Assembly (NCBI GenBank): GCA_964420405.1
Contig: CAYQTL010000008.1
Location: 71,226 to 135,225, forward strand
Direction: 5' to 3'
From: CAYQTL01 sp964420405
Lineage (GTDB): Bacteria; Acidobacteriota; Thermoanaerobaculia; Thermoanaerobaculales; Sulfomarinibacteraceae
Length of the DNA stretch: 64,000 nucleotides
Below are positions 33,529-42,510 of the stretch, piece by piece. Positions within the stretch are counted from its first letter, which is position 1. Each line of letters starts with the position of its first letter. A program made the position numbers and the translations under genes. Under the pieces are notes generated by a model that saw only the letters and a program-made list of their open reading frames with translations, was not told the origin of the DNA and did no database searches.

Positions 33529-34194
33529 GTGACGCACGAGCGCACGCCCGGGATCGTCGCCGCGGCGGCACTCGCGCTGGTGCTGCTGGCCGCTCCGGCG
33601 GCCTCCGCACAGAGCGGCCGCTGGTACCTGCGGATCGCCGGCTCGTACTCGAACGCCGGCGGCACGACCGAGGTCGCGTCCGGCATCGACGCCCCCCTCG
33701 CGATTGACGACGCACCGGCGGCGCGACTCGACCTCGGCTACATGCTCACTCTCGACCTCGGCGTCGAGGCCTCTCTCGCCGTCACGGGGCACGACATGGC
33801 CCTGGTCCCCGCCGGAGGAGCCGAGATCGACGCCGGCCGGCTGTGGATCACTCCTGCGACGGTGCTCGTCACCTACCGCTGGCCGACCTTCGGCGACGTC
33901 CGACCGTACGTCGGGGCCGGCCTCGCGGTCACCGCCGCGCCCTACTGGCACGAGCCGTCGGACCTCGCGGGCGTCGGCTTCGGCGACCTGTCGTCGGACG
34001 TCGGCATGGGCCCGGCGGTCGCCCTCGGCCTCGACTGGTCGGAGAACGACCGCTGGTTCCTGACCCTCGATCTGCGCTGGCACGACGCGCCGTTCGACCT
34101 CGACCTGGACGCCCTCGACGGCGCCGAGCTCGGCGCCGTCGAGCTCGAGCACGACCCGTGGTCGGTCGGTCTTGCCGTCGGGTGGTGGTTCTGA
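33529..34194 (+). CDS. OmpW-like outer-membrane beta-barrel protein
   Basis: 221 residues from GTG 33529. Signal peptide cut near ASAQSG. Alternating hydrophobic strands (GRWYLRIAGSY, DLGYMLTLDLGVEASLAV, VTYRWPTFGDVRPYVGAGLA, PAVALGLDW, WFLTLDLRW, WSVGLAVGWWF) fit an eight-stranded barrel, and the final Phe is the C-terminal signal read by BamA. OmpW members are small hydrophobic-solute pores. It is cotranscribed with the upstream hypothetical gene. Confidence 0.82.
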   Translation: MTHERTPGIVAAAALALVLLAAPAASAQSGRWYLRIAGSYSNAGGTTEVASGIDAPLAIDDAPAARLDLGYMLTLDLGVEASLAVTGHDMALVPAGGAEIDAGRLWITPATVLVTYRWPTFGDVRPYVGAGLAVTAAPYWHEPSDLAGVGFGDLSSDVGMGPAVALGLDWSENDRWFLTLDLRWHDAPFDLDLDALDGAELGAVELEHDPWSVGLAVGWWF

Positions 34195-34248
34195 CGGGTC
34201 GGCAGGGCATCGGGTCATCGACGGCAGCCGTCCCGGTATTCTCCCTCT

Positions 34249-34289
34249 CCGATCCCGACCCCGATCCCGATCCCGTTCCCGATCCCGAC
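34249..34289 (-). repeat. Family A repeat, copy A5
   Basis: Six C-runs (first 34254-34256, last 34284-34286), nearly all separated by three bases, give a strong G-quadruplex motif on the minus strand. A degenerate inverted partner (GGATCCGGATCGG) is near 34374-34386. It is between convergent ompW and the DUF167 gene. Confidence 0.72.
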
Positions 34290-34442
34290 TGGACCAGTCA
34301 CGGCGCCGCACGTTCCCTCCCACCGGGCATCGTCCCGGTCGACCCGCTGCCACCTCCCGGAGCGGATGCGCGGGATCCGGATCGGCATCGAAGTGGCCGC
34401 TGCAAGCAGCACCCACTCAGGACCGATGGTGCCGGCAGCCCC

Positions 34443-34763
34443 TCACTCGACGCGGGCCTCGACGCCGGCGTCGCGCAACGCACCCGCCACGGCATCCGCC
34501 GGCGCGGCGATCTCGACCGCCTTGTCGCGACAGGTCGCGCCCGCCGCGATCCGCACCGCCGCCGCGTCGAGACCGAGCACCTCAGCGAGCAGCACCTCGA
34601 CCGCGAGGTTGGCACGACCCTTCTCGGGCGCTGCCGCCACCTCGAGCTTGAGCGCCCCGCCGTGGGGTCCGACCAGTCTCGCTCGGCGGGCGCCCGGCCG
34701 GACCCGCAGCCGGAGCCAGCAGCCGGACTCCGCCCGGCGCACGGCGACCTCGTCGCCGCTCAC
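34443..34763 (-). CDS. DUF167/YggU-family protein
   Basis: 106 residues from GTG 34763, which overlaps the lpxA stop as GTGA. Matches YggU: WLRLRVRPGARRARLVG at the N-terminus, KLEVAAAPEKGRANLAVEVLLAEVLG in the centre and AAGATCRDKAVEI. Small alpha/beta fold of unknown function, usually cytoplasmic. Last gene of the envelope operon, where other bacteria have lpxI or lpxB. Confidence 0.85.
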   Translation of the reverse strand: MSGDEVAVRRAESGCWLRLRVRPGARRARLVGPHGGALKLEVAAAPEKGRANLAVEVLLAEVLGLDAAAVRIAAGATCRDKAVEIAAPADAVAGALRDAGVEARVE

Positions 34764-35557
34764 CCTCGGGCCAGGATCACGCCGCGCTTCGAGCTCGCCA
34801 TGAAGTCGAGCACGAGATCCACGTCCGGCTGCCCCCCCAGCTCGGCCCGGATCCGCTCGACCGCCTGGCTGGTGTTCAGCTTCGGGTTGTGGAGGTGGCG
34901 CCAGAGCTGCTTGAGCGCGGCCCGGCGGTCTTCTGAGAAGCCCTTGCGCTCGAGACCGATGGTGTTCGGCCCGTAACACCGCGCCGGCCGGCCGCCGACG
35001 GTCTTCATGAACGGCAGCACGTCCTTGGTGCAGACGCTGAAGCCGCCGATGAAGGCGTGCTCGCCGACCCGGCAGAACTGGTGCACCGCCGAGAACGCGC
35101 CGACCGTGACGTGGTCCGCCACCTCGACGTGGCCGGCCAGCGTCGCCGCGTTGTCGAATATCGTGTGGGAGCCGACGTGGCAGTCGTGGGCGACATGGGT
35201 GTAGGCCATGAACAGGCTGCCGTCGCCGATGGTCGTGACGCCGCCGCCGCCGGGTGTGCCCCGGTGCAGCGTGACGAACTCGCGGAACGTGTTGCCGGCG
35301 CCGATCTCGATCCGGGTCGGCTCGTCGCGGTACTTGAGGTCCTGGGGGGGGGCGCCGACCGAGGCGTGGCTCTCGAAGGAGTTGTCGGGACCGACGGTCG
35401 CGCCACCCGTGAACCGGCAGAAGGGCCCGATCCGGCAGCGGTCGCCGATGCCGACGCCCGCCTCGATCACCACATAGGGGCCGACCGTCACGCCCTCGCC
35501 CAGCTCGGCGGAGGGGTCGAGCATCGCGGTGGGGTGGATCGTGGTGGTCATGGTCAT
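34760..35557 (-). CDS. lpxA: UDP-N-acetylglucosamine acyltransferase
   Basis: First step of lipid A synthesis: puts a 3-hydroxyacyl chain from ACP onto UDP-GlcNAc. 265 residues, typical. The body is a left-handed beta-helix of hexapeptide repeats (IGDRCRIGPFCRFTGGATVG). The catalytic His is in ATLAGHVEV; VHQFCRVGEHAFIGG and NTIGLERKGFSEDRR are LpxA signatures. ATG 35557 overlaps the fabZ stop (ATGA); a second ATG at 35551 is possible. Confidence 0.96.
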   Translation of the reverse strand: MTMTTTIHPTAMLDPSAELGEGVTVGPYVVIEAGVGIGDRCRIGPFCRFTGGATVGPDNSFESHASVGAPPQDLKYRDEPTRIEIGAGNTFREFVTLHRGTPGGGGVTTIGDGSLFMAYTHVAHDCHVGSHTIFDNAATLAGHVEVADHVTVGAFSAVHQFCRVGEHAFIGGFSVCTKDVLPFMKTVGGRPARCYGPNTIGLERKGFSEDRRAALKQLWRHLHNPKLNTSQAVERIRAELGGQPDVDLVLDFMASSKRGVILARG

Positions 35558-35982
35558 CGATCCATCATGGCGGACAGCAGGTCCGCCTCGCACGCCACGT
35601 CGTCACCGACCAGCGCCCGGCCGTGCAGCTTGGCGAAGTTGCGCCGGTGTGACAGCACGTCGACCTCGAACACCACCTGGTCGCCGGGCACCACCGGCCG
35701 GCGGAAGCGGCAGTTGTCGATGCCCGTGAAGTAGATCAGCTTGGAGCGACGGTCCTCGACCTGCCGCAGCAGCAGGAAACCGCCGGCCTGCGCCATCGCC
35801 TCCACGAGCAGCACGCCCGGCATCACCGGGTGGCCCGGAAAGTGGCCCATGAAGCAGGGCTCGTTGATGGTCACGTTCTTGATCGCGCGGATCCTCGCCG
35901 CCCCGGTCTCGAGAACGCGGTCGATCAGCAGGAACGGATACCGGTGCGGCATCACGTCCAGGATCTCGGTGATGTCGATCAT
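35554..35982 (-). CDS. fabZ: 3-hydroxyacyl-ACP dehydratase
   Basis: Dehydrates 3-hydroxyacyl-ACP in fatty-acid synthesis, competing with LpxA and LpxD for the same substrate pool. 142 residues. PHRYPFLLIDRV, the catalytic His in GHFPGHPVMPG and Glu in LLVEAMAQAGG define the hot-dog fold family. GGAGGGGGAG precedes ATG 35982. It is 76 bp after lpxD and overlaps lpxA. Confidence 0.96.
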   Translation of the reverse strand: MIDITEILDVMPHRYPFLLIDRVLETGAARIRAIKNVTINEPCFMGHFPGHPVMPGVLLVEAMAQAGGFLLLRQVEDRRSKLIYFTGIDNCRFRRPVVPGDQVVFEVDVLSHRRNFAKLHGRALVGDDVACEADLLSAMMDR

Positions 35983-36058
35983 GCTCCCCCTCCGGCCTGC
36001 GGGCCGTCCGGCAGCGGCGTCCGGCGGGCACCATACCACCGCCCCGTCGGCGCCGCGA

Positions 36059-37093
36059 TCAGCCGCCGGTGTCCTCGAGCGCGGCGATCCGCTCCTCGAG
36101 CATCCGGATCCGCTCCTTCAGCCGGTCGAGCCGCGCCAGGTTGGCGTGGGACCGCATCCACTCGCCGTGGGGCCTCGCCGGGATCCCCGAGTACATCCTC
36201 GCTTCGGGCAGGCTTTTGTAGACGGCGGCCTTGGCGGCCACCAGGGCGCCGCTGGCGATCTCCAGGTGTCCGACCACTCCGGACTGCCCGCCGAACATGA
36301 CGTGGTCGCCGACGGTGGCCGAGCCCGCGATGCCGGTCTGCGCGGCGAGCAGGCAGCCCTCGCCGAGCCGCACGTTGTGGGCGATCTGGATCAGGTTGTC
36401 GAGCTTGCTGCCGCGGCCGATCCGGGTCTCCTCCAGGGCCGCCCGGTCGACCGTCACGTTGGCGCCGATCTCCACGTCGTCCTCGAGCACCACGATGCCG
36501 ACCTGCGGCACCTTGTGGTGGACGCCGCCGACGGTGGCGAAGCCGAAGCCGTCCGAGCCGATCACCGCACCGGCCTGCAGGATGCAGCGGTCACCGATCC
36601 GGCACCCCGTCTCGACCACCACCCGCGGGTGCAGAAGGCAGTCGGCGCCGACCGTCGCCCCTCGGGCGACCACGCAGCCGGCACCGACGACCGTCCGGTC
36701 TCCGATCGCGACGTCGTCCTCCACCACCGCGTGGGGCCCGACGCTGACGCCGGCTCCGAGCGCCGCCGCCGGCGAGACCACCGCCGCCGGGTGGACTCCG
36801 GCCGGCGGCCTCACGGGCGGATAGAACAGATCCAGTACCCGCGCCAGCGCGAGGTACGGCTCGGGCGTGACGAGCAGCGCCCGCCCGGGCAGCTCCGACG
36901 TCGGGGCGACCAGGATCGCGCCGGCGCGGGACGCGCGGGCCTGCTCGACGTACCTGGCGCTGTGGAGGAAGGACAGCTCCCGCGGTCCGGCGTCCGCGAG
37001 CGCACGGACCCCGGACAGCCGGATCGAGCCGTCGCCGACCACATCGGCGCCGAGGTGCCGGCCGAGCTCCTCGAGCGCGTACGCGGGGCTCAC
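36059..37093 (-). CDS. lpxD: UDP-3-O-(3-hydroxyacyl)glucosamine N-acyltransferase
   Basis: Third step of lipid A synthesis. 344 residues from GTG 37093, overlapping the skp stop as GTGA. N-terminal uridine-binding domain (~1-100; ELSFLHSARYVEQ), then a hexapeptide beta-helix, catalytic His in DNLIQIAHNVRLG, IGSDGFGFA as in all LpxD, and a C-terminal helix (RLDRLKERIRMLEERIAALE). Confidence 0.96.
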   Translation of the reverse strand: MSPAYALEELGRHLGADVVGDGSIRLSGVRALADAGPRELSFLHSARYVEQARASRAGAILVAPTSELPGRALLVTPEPYLALARVLDLFYPPVRPPAGVHPAAVVSPAAALGAGVSVGPHAVVEDDVAIGDRTVVGAGCVVARGATVGADCLLHPRVVVETGCRIGDRCILQAGAVIGSDGFGFATVGGVHHKVPQVGIVVLEDDVEIGANVTVDRAALEETRIGRGSKLDNLIQIAHNVRLGEGCLLAAQTGIAGSATVGDHVMFGGQSGVVGHLEIASGALVAAKAAVYKSLPEARMYSGIPARPHGEWMRSHANLARLDRLKERIRMLEERIAALEDTGG

Positions 37094-37605
37094 TGCGAGG
37101 TGTTGAACCGACGGATCACCTCGTCGGTGATGTCGACCTGGTCGGCGGCGTACACGAGACCCGACTGGAACTTGTTGAAGATCAGCGTCAGGCCCTGCTC
37201 GCGGCCGATCGCGTCGATCACCGGCATGATCCGCTCCTCCAGACCACCCAGCTCCTTGCGGCGGGCGTCGGAGATCTCCCGCTGGGCGTCGTCCTCGAAG
37301 CGCTGGAGCGCGATCTGCGCGTCCTCGATCTGCTTGGACATCTGCTCGAGCTTCTCGTCCGTCAGCGTGAAGCGCTGCTTGTTGAACTGCTCGCGCAGGG
37401 CGTCGAGCTCCTGCTGGATCCCGCGGCCCTCCTCGATCTTCTGATCCTGCAGCTCCTTCAGCTTCTGCAGCGCCTGCTTGCCCGGGTCGGACTCGGTCAC
37501 GACCCGCTGCACGTCGATGACGGCGACCTTCAACTCGGCGGCCGCCGGCAGCGCCGCCGCCACCACCACCATCGCCAGCACGATACGAGTGATCACACGG
37601 AGCAT
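37090..37605 (-). CDS. skp: Periplasmic chaperone Skp/OmpH
   Basis: Holds unfolded outer-membrane proteins on the way to BamA. 171 residues with a signal peptide cut near PAAAEL. KVAVIDVQRVVTES is the conserved start of the mature chain, followed by a long coiled coil (about 50-125) forming the tentacles, and IFNKFQSGLVYAADQVDIT at the C-terminal body. It is 52 bp after bamA. Confidence 0.93.
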   Translation of the reverse strand: MLRVITRIVLAMVVVAAALPAAAELKVAVIDVQRVVTESDPGKQALQKLKELQDQKIEEGRGIQQELDALREQFNKQRFTLTDEKLEQMSKQIEDAQIALQRFEDDAQREISDARRKELGGLEERIMPVIDAIGREQGLTLIFNKFQSGLVYAADQVDITDEVIRRFNTSQ

Positions 37606-37657
37606 GCTCTTTCCCTCCCAAGTGCCCGGCCGCCTGGCGCGGCGGGCGGTTGTCGCG

Positions 37658-40078
37658 TCAGAAGGTGGTCCCGATCGAGAACTGGAAGTCGCTCTGGTCC
37701 TCGTCCGGGAACGGATCGAGATTGTAGCCGTAGATGAACCGGATCGGCGCCTGGAAGATCGGCAGGAAGATCCGCAGCTCGGCGCCGGTCGTCCGCCGGA
37801 ACAGCGAAAAATCCCAGTCCTGATCCTCGTGGTAGGTGTTCCCGACGTCGACGAAGAGCACCAGCTTGACCGGGCCACCGATCCGGAACTGGTACTCGAG
37901 GTTCGCCACCCAGTACCGGTCGCCTCCGCTCCGGGAGCCGTTGTCCGTCAGGAAGTACTCGCCGTCCTCGGTCCGCGGCAGGACGGTGTAGTACGGGATG
38001 CCGCGCAGGCTGCGGTCGCCGCCGATCCGGTACCGTTCGTAGAACGGGATCTCCGAGTCGTTGTACGGGAAGAACTGACCGGCCTCGAGGTTGAAGCCGA
38101 GCACCGACTTCTTGCCCATTCCCTTGAACGCAGTGAAGGACACCTCGGGCCGGATGTAGTCGAAGTCGCCGCCGAGGGCACCGCCAGCGAAGCGCGACCG
38201 GACGGTGAACCTGCGCCCGCGGTTCGGGTCGAACGGGTCGTCCCGGCTGTCGAATCCGAACGCAGGCGTCACCGCGACGGTCCGTCCTTCGAACCGCTCA
38301 CGGGTCCGCTCCCGGCTGACCGGCTCGATCGGCGGCGGAGTCACGGGCCGGTCGTGGCCCGCGTCGTCGTCGCCGGGGAAGCGGAACTGCGTCACCGCGA
38401 AGTCCGACACCACATCCTCGTAGGAGAACAGCGCACTCACGGACGAGAACGTGCCGACGCCGAGGCCGGTCGTCAGGCTGGCGCCGGTGGTCTCCCGGAA
38501 GAAGTCGTTGATGTCGAGGCTGGTCTTGAAGATCGACCCACCGAGGATGATCCGCCGGTCGAGGAAGAACGGCTCGGTGTAGCTGAGGGTGTAGTAGTCG
38601 GTTCGTGCGCCGAGCTGCAGCGAGACCCCGAGGCTGTTGCCGCGGCCGAGGAAGTTGCGGGTGTTGAACTGGGCCTGGGCGAAGAACCCGTCGAGCTCCG
38701 AGTAGCCGGCGCCGAACTGGATGTCGTTGCGGCCGACCTCGTGGCCCTTGACGTTGACGTTGACGCGCTTCCTCTCGTCGTCGAAGTCGAACTCGAGGGG
38801 CTCCTCCTCCAGCTTCCAGTAGCCGAGCGCGTTGACTTTGAACACGGAGCTCCGGAACACGCCCATGCTCATGTAGTTGCCCTCGGCGATCCGGAACTCG
38901 CGGCGGAGGACCTTGTCCCGGGTCGCGGTGTTGCCGACGAACTCGAGCCTGCCGAGCTGGAAGCGGTCGCCCTCGAACACGTCCACCACGACGTCCACGA
39001 CCCTGTCGGCGTCCTCCCGGTCCTCCAGGACCTGGTTGGTGTAGGCGTAGATGTAGCCGGTGTTGTGGTACAGGTCGCGGACCTTCTCCATACCGTCCTC
39101 GATGGCTTGGTAGGAGTAGGTCTCGCCCGGCGCGACCTCGAACAGCTGCTCGAGGTTCTCGACCTTGTACACCTCGGCACCCTCGATCCGGAGGCTGCCG
39201 AGAGCGTACTGCTCGCCCTCCTCCACGGGCACCGTCACCGTCAGACGGAACTTCTTCTTCTTCAGCGTTTCGGCGTCGGGCCGCTTGGCGACCAGCTCGG
39301 TCTCCGGCTGGCCGACCTTGACGTCCTTGTAGCCGTGGTTCATGTAGAACGTGCGGAGGTTCTCGCGGTCGGTCTCCCACGACTCCGCCGAGTAGATGAT
39401 CTTCTTGCCCCACGGCCGGTAGAACCGGACCTCCTTGGTCTCCTTCAGCGCCCGCTTGAGGCGCGAGTCGTCGAACACCTCGTTGCCGACGAAGTCGATC
39501 TCGTCGATCTTGACCTTGCCGCCCTCCTCGACGCGATACACGACCCGCCGCTTGTTGCCGCCCGCCTCCTCGACGTCGAACTCGACAATCGCCGAGCGGT
39601 AGCCCTCGCCGTCGTAGATCTCCTCCAAGGCGGTCTCGATCCGCTGGAGCTGGGCCATCCGCAGCGGCACGTTGCGCGGAATCTCGATACCGCGCTCGTC
39701 CAGCCGGTCCTTGAGGGCGGAGGTGCTCAGCTTCTTGTTTCCCTCGAACACCACCGAGCTGACGAACGGCCGCTCGACGACCACCGCGATCAGGTCGGCC
39801 TCGCCGTCGCCGACGTCCTCGAGGTCGATCCGCAGGTCCTCGACCAGGCCCGACTCCCACAGCCGCCGGAACCCGTCCGACACCATCGCGGGGTCGAGCG
39901 GGTCGCCCGGCAGGAGGCCGAGGTAGTACGACACCGTGTCCTCGGTGATCGTGACCCCTCCCTCGACCCGGATCTCCCGGATGACGGGCCCCTCGGCGTC
40001 GAGCAGCTGCGCGCCGGCGGTTGCCGCGGACACCGCCACGACCACCACCATCTTGGCCACGATCCATCGGGATTTCAC
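37658..40078 (-). CDS. bamA: Outer-membrane protein assembly factor BamA
   Basis: Core of the BAM complex that folds beta-barrels into the outer membrane. 806 residues from GTG 40078, which overlaps the clpC stop (GTGA). Signal peptide to about residue 23; five POTRA domains (~30-420) with repeated FVGN / VEGN-type strand motifs; C-terminal barrel (~440-806) with NTRNFLGRGNSLG, loop-6 motif SLRGIPYY (the VRGF position) and terminal Phe. Upstream of skp, as in many Gram-negatives. Confidence 0.96.
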   Translation of the reverse strand: MKSRWIVAKMVVVVAVSAATAGAQLLDAEGPVIREIRVEGGVTITEDTVSYYLGLLPGDPLDPAMVSDGFRRLWESGLVEDLRIDLEDVGDGEADLIAVVVERPFVSSVVFEGNKKLSTSALKDRLDERGIEIPRNVPLRMAQLQRIETALEEIYDGEGYRSAIVEFDVEEAGGNKRRVVYRVEEGGKVKIDEIDFVGNEVFDDSRLKRALKETKEVRFYRPWGKKIIYSAESWETDRENLRTFYMNHGYKDVKVGQPETELVAKRPDAETLKKKKFRLTVTVPVEEGEQYALGSLRIEGAEVYKVENLEQLFEVAPGETYSYQAIEDGMEKVRDLYHNTGYIYAYTNQVLEDREDADRVVDVVVDVFEGDRFQLGRLEFVGNTATRDKVLRREFRIAEGNYMSMGVFRSSVFKVNALGYWKLEEEPLEFDFDDERKRVNVNVKGHEVGRNDIQFGAGYSELDGFFAQAQFNTRNFLGRGNSLGVSLQLGARTDYYTLSYTEPFFLDRRIILGGSIFKTSLDINDFFRETTGASLTTGLGVGTFSSVSALFSYEDVVSDFAVTQFRFPGDDDAGHDRPVTPPPIEPVSRERTRERFEGRTVAVTPAFGFDSRDDPFDPNRGRRFTVRSRFAGGALGGDFDYIRPEVSFTAFKGMGKKSVLGFNLEAGQFFPYNDSEIPFYERYRIGGDRSLRGIPYYTVLPRTEDGEYFLTDNGSRSGGDRYWVANLEYQFRIGGPVKLVLFVDVGNTYHEDQDWDFSLFRRTTGAELRIFLPIFQAPIRFIYGYNLDPFPDEDQSDFQFSIGTTF

Positions 40079-42510
40079 TGGGCGTCCTCGATTCCGGCCA
40101 CCGCTCCGGCCGACTCCACCACCGGTCCGTCGTCCCCGATCCGCACCCGCAGCTCCCGGTCGCCGTCGCCGCCGGGACGGATCAGGTGGTCGGCGACCGC
40201 GTCCTCGATCCACAGCTGCACCAGCCGCCGCAGCGGTCGCGCCCCGGCCTGGGGGTCGATGCCGCACTCGTCGAGCAGCCACCTCGCGACGCCCGCGTCC
40301 CACGACAGCCGGATGCCGCGGCGCCGGATGGTGTCGGCGGACTCCGAAAGCAGCAGCTCGGCGACCTCGAGCAGGCTCTCCTCGGACAGCGGCTCGAACA
40401 CGATCACGTCGTCCACCCGATTCGTGAACTCCGGCGGAAAGTGCCGCTTCAGCTCGCGGTCGACGATCTCTCGCAGCCGGCCGCTCTGGATCGTCCGCTC
40501 GCGGGCCCCGAACCCCATCCGGTCGTCCGCCGCGATGTCGCGGGTGCCGAGGTTGGAGGTCATGATGATGATGGTGTTGGTGAAGTCGACGACGTTGCCG
40601 TAGTTGTCGGTCAGGCGTCCGTCCTCGAGCACCTGCAGCAGGAGGTTGTAGATGTCGGGGTGCGCCTTCTCGATCTCGTCGAGAAGCACCACGGAGTACG
40701 GGTTGCGCCGGACCTGCTCCGACAGCTGGCCGCCCTCCTCGAACCCCACGTAGCCCGGCGGCGAGCCGATCAGGCGCGACACGGTGTGCTTCTCCATGTA
40801 CTCCGACATGTCGAACCGCACCAGCCGGCGGGGATCCTGGAACAGGAAGCTCGCCAGCCGGCGGGCGACCTCGGTCTTGCCGACCCCCGACGGCCCGAGA
40901 AAGACGAACGAGCCGATCGGCCGGTCCGGCCTGGTGACGCCGAGGCGGGACCGTCGGATCGCCCGCGCCAGCGCCGAGATCGCGGCGTCCTGGCCGACGA
41001 TCCGCTGCCGCAGGATGTCCTCCATACGCCGCAGCCGGTCGGCCTCGTCCTCCTTGAGGGAGGTGACCGGCACGCCGGTCCACGACGACACGACCTCCTC
41101 GATGTCGCTGCGGTGGACGAGCACCGTCTCGGGAGGTTCGGAGGCGTGGGTCTCCTCGAGCATCTCGAGCTCCTCGCGCAGCCGCAGCTCCTCCTCGCGC
41201 AGCTCCACCGCCAGCTCGAACTCCTTGCGCGAGATCGCCTCCTTCATCTGGGAGACCACCTTGCGGATGTCCCGCTGGACCCTGCGCAGCGAGGAGGTCG
41301 ACGCCACCTGGCGGAGCTTGACCCGCGCCCCCGCCTCGTCGAGGACGTCGATCGCCTTGTCGGGGAACGCCCGGTCGGTGATGTAGCGGCCGGCGAGGAC
41401 CACCGCCGACTCGATGGCACGATCGTCGTACCGGACGCCGTGGAACTCCTCGTACCGCGACCGGACCCCCTGCAGGATGACGACCGTCTCCTCCTCGGTG
41501 GGTTGGCGGACCGAGACCCCCTGGAACCGCCGCGACAACGCGCGGTCCTTCTCGACGTAGCGCCGGTACTCGCGCATCGTCGTCGCGCCGATGCAGGTGA
41601 TCTCGCCGCGGGACAGGGCCGGCTTGAGGATGTTCGCCGCGTCGAGCGAGCCCTCGGCCGAGCCGGTCCCGATCAGCGAGTGGATCTCGTCGATGAAGAT
41701 GATGATCTCGGGATGCTCCTGGAGCTCCTTCAGAAGGCCCTTCAGTCGCTCCTCGAACTGGCCGCGGTACTTCGTCCCCGCCACCAGCAGCGACAGATCC
41801 AGCGCCAGGATCCGACGATCGGCGAGCAGCATCGGCACGCTGCCTTCCACGATCCGGCTCGCCAGACCCTCCACGATGGCGGTCTTGCCGACGCCCGCGT
41901 CGCCGAGCAACAGCGGGTTGTTCTTGGTCCGTCGGCACAGGATCTGCACCACCCGCTCGACCTCGACCTCGCGGCCGATGAGCGGGTCGAAGCCGCCCTC
42001 GGCGGCGAGGAACGTCAGGTCCCGCGAGTACTCGGTGATGGTCGGCGTCGCCGATGCCGCCTCGTCGGCCTCCACCTGCCGGCCCCGCCGCACGACCTCC
42101 TCGCGCAGCTCGAAGAGGTCGAAGCCGTGGCTCGTCAGGTACTGGGCGGCCGCGCCTGTGTCCACCCGCAGCAGGCCGAGCAGCAGGTGCTCCGTGCCGA
42201 CGCTCTGGTGACCCATGCTCTCGGCTTCGTGGACCGCGAAGGCGAGCGCCTTCTTGGTCTCCTCCGCCAGCGGCAGATCGGGCGAGGTGCTGACCCGCTC
42301 GACCACCAGGCGGTTTCCGAGCAGCTCCTCGCGGACCCGCCGGACGTCGACGTCGAGCAGGTCGAAGAGCTCGGTCATCACCTCGTCCGACTCGCGCAGC
42401 ATGCCGAGCAGCAGGTGCTCGGTGCCGATGGCGCGGCTCGCAGCCCGGCTCGCCTCGTAGCGTGCGAAGAACAGGCTCCGACGGACGTGCTCGTTAAATC
42501 TCTCGAACAT
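40075..42510 (-). CDS. clpC: ClpC-type AAA+ unfoldase
   Basis: 811 residues. Two Clp N-repeats (~5-140; IGTEHLLLGML and VGTEHLLLGLL), AAA-1 with Walker A GDAGVGKT (~207) and IIFIDEIHSLIG, a short UVR-like coiled insert (~420-450), AAA-2 with Walker A GPSGVGKT (~541) and VVLLDEIEKAHPD, and a C-terminal D2-small domain. The tripeptide MGF near 665 fits the ClpP-docking loop, so it may feed a protease. The ATG at 42510 overlaps lolD by 17 bp. It sits in an envelope operon, which is unusual. Confidence 0.95.
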   Translation of the reverse strand: MFERFNEHVRRSLFFARYEASRAASRAIGTEHLLLGMLRESDEVMTELFDLLDVDVRRVREELLGNRLVVERVSTSPDLPLAEETKKALAFAVHEAESMGHQSVGTEHLLLGLLRVDTGAAAQYLTSHGFDLFELREEVVRRGRQVEADEAASATPTITEYSRDLTFLAAEGGFDPLIGREVEVERVVQILCRRTKNNPLLLGDAGVGKTAIVEGLASRIVEGSVPMLLADRRILALDLSLLVAGTKYRGQFEERLKGLLKELQEHPEIIIFIDEIHSLIGTGSAEGSLDAANILKPALSRGEITCIGATTMREYRRYVEKDRALSRRFQGVSVRQPTEEETVVILQGVRSRYEEFHGVRYDDRAIESAVVLAGRYITDRAFPDKAIDVLDEAGARVKLRQVASTSSLRRVQRDIRKVVSQMKEAISRKEFELAVELREEELRLREELEMLEETHASEPPETVLVHRSDIEEVVSSWTGVPVTSLKEDEADRLRRMEDILRQRIVGQDAAISALARAIRRSRLGVTRPDRPIGSFVFLGPSGVGKTEVARRLASFLFQDPRRLVRFDMSEYMEKHTVSRLIGSPPGYVGFEEGGQLSEQVRRNPYSVVLLDEIEKAHPDIYNLLLQVLEDGRLTDNYGNVVDFTNTIIIMTSNLGTRDIAADDRMGFGARERTIQSGRLREIVDRELKRHFPPEFTNRVDDVIVFEPLSEESLLEVAELLLSESADTIRRRGIRLSWDAGVARWLLDECGIDPQAGARPLRRLVQLWIEDAVADHLIRPGGDGDRELRVRIGDDGPVVESAGAVAGIEDAQ

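Noticed and set aside
37478..40603. 1041-codon plus-strand frame opposite bamA
   Set aside because: Antisense shadow of bamA and clpC; repetitive Val/Glu/Leu/Asp composition arises from complementing their codons.
37658..41938. Apparent 1426-residue BamA fusion
   Set aside because: The extra N-terminus is an out-of-frame read of clpC; BamA has its own signal peptide from GTG 40078.
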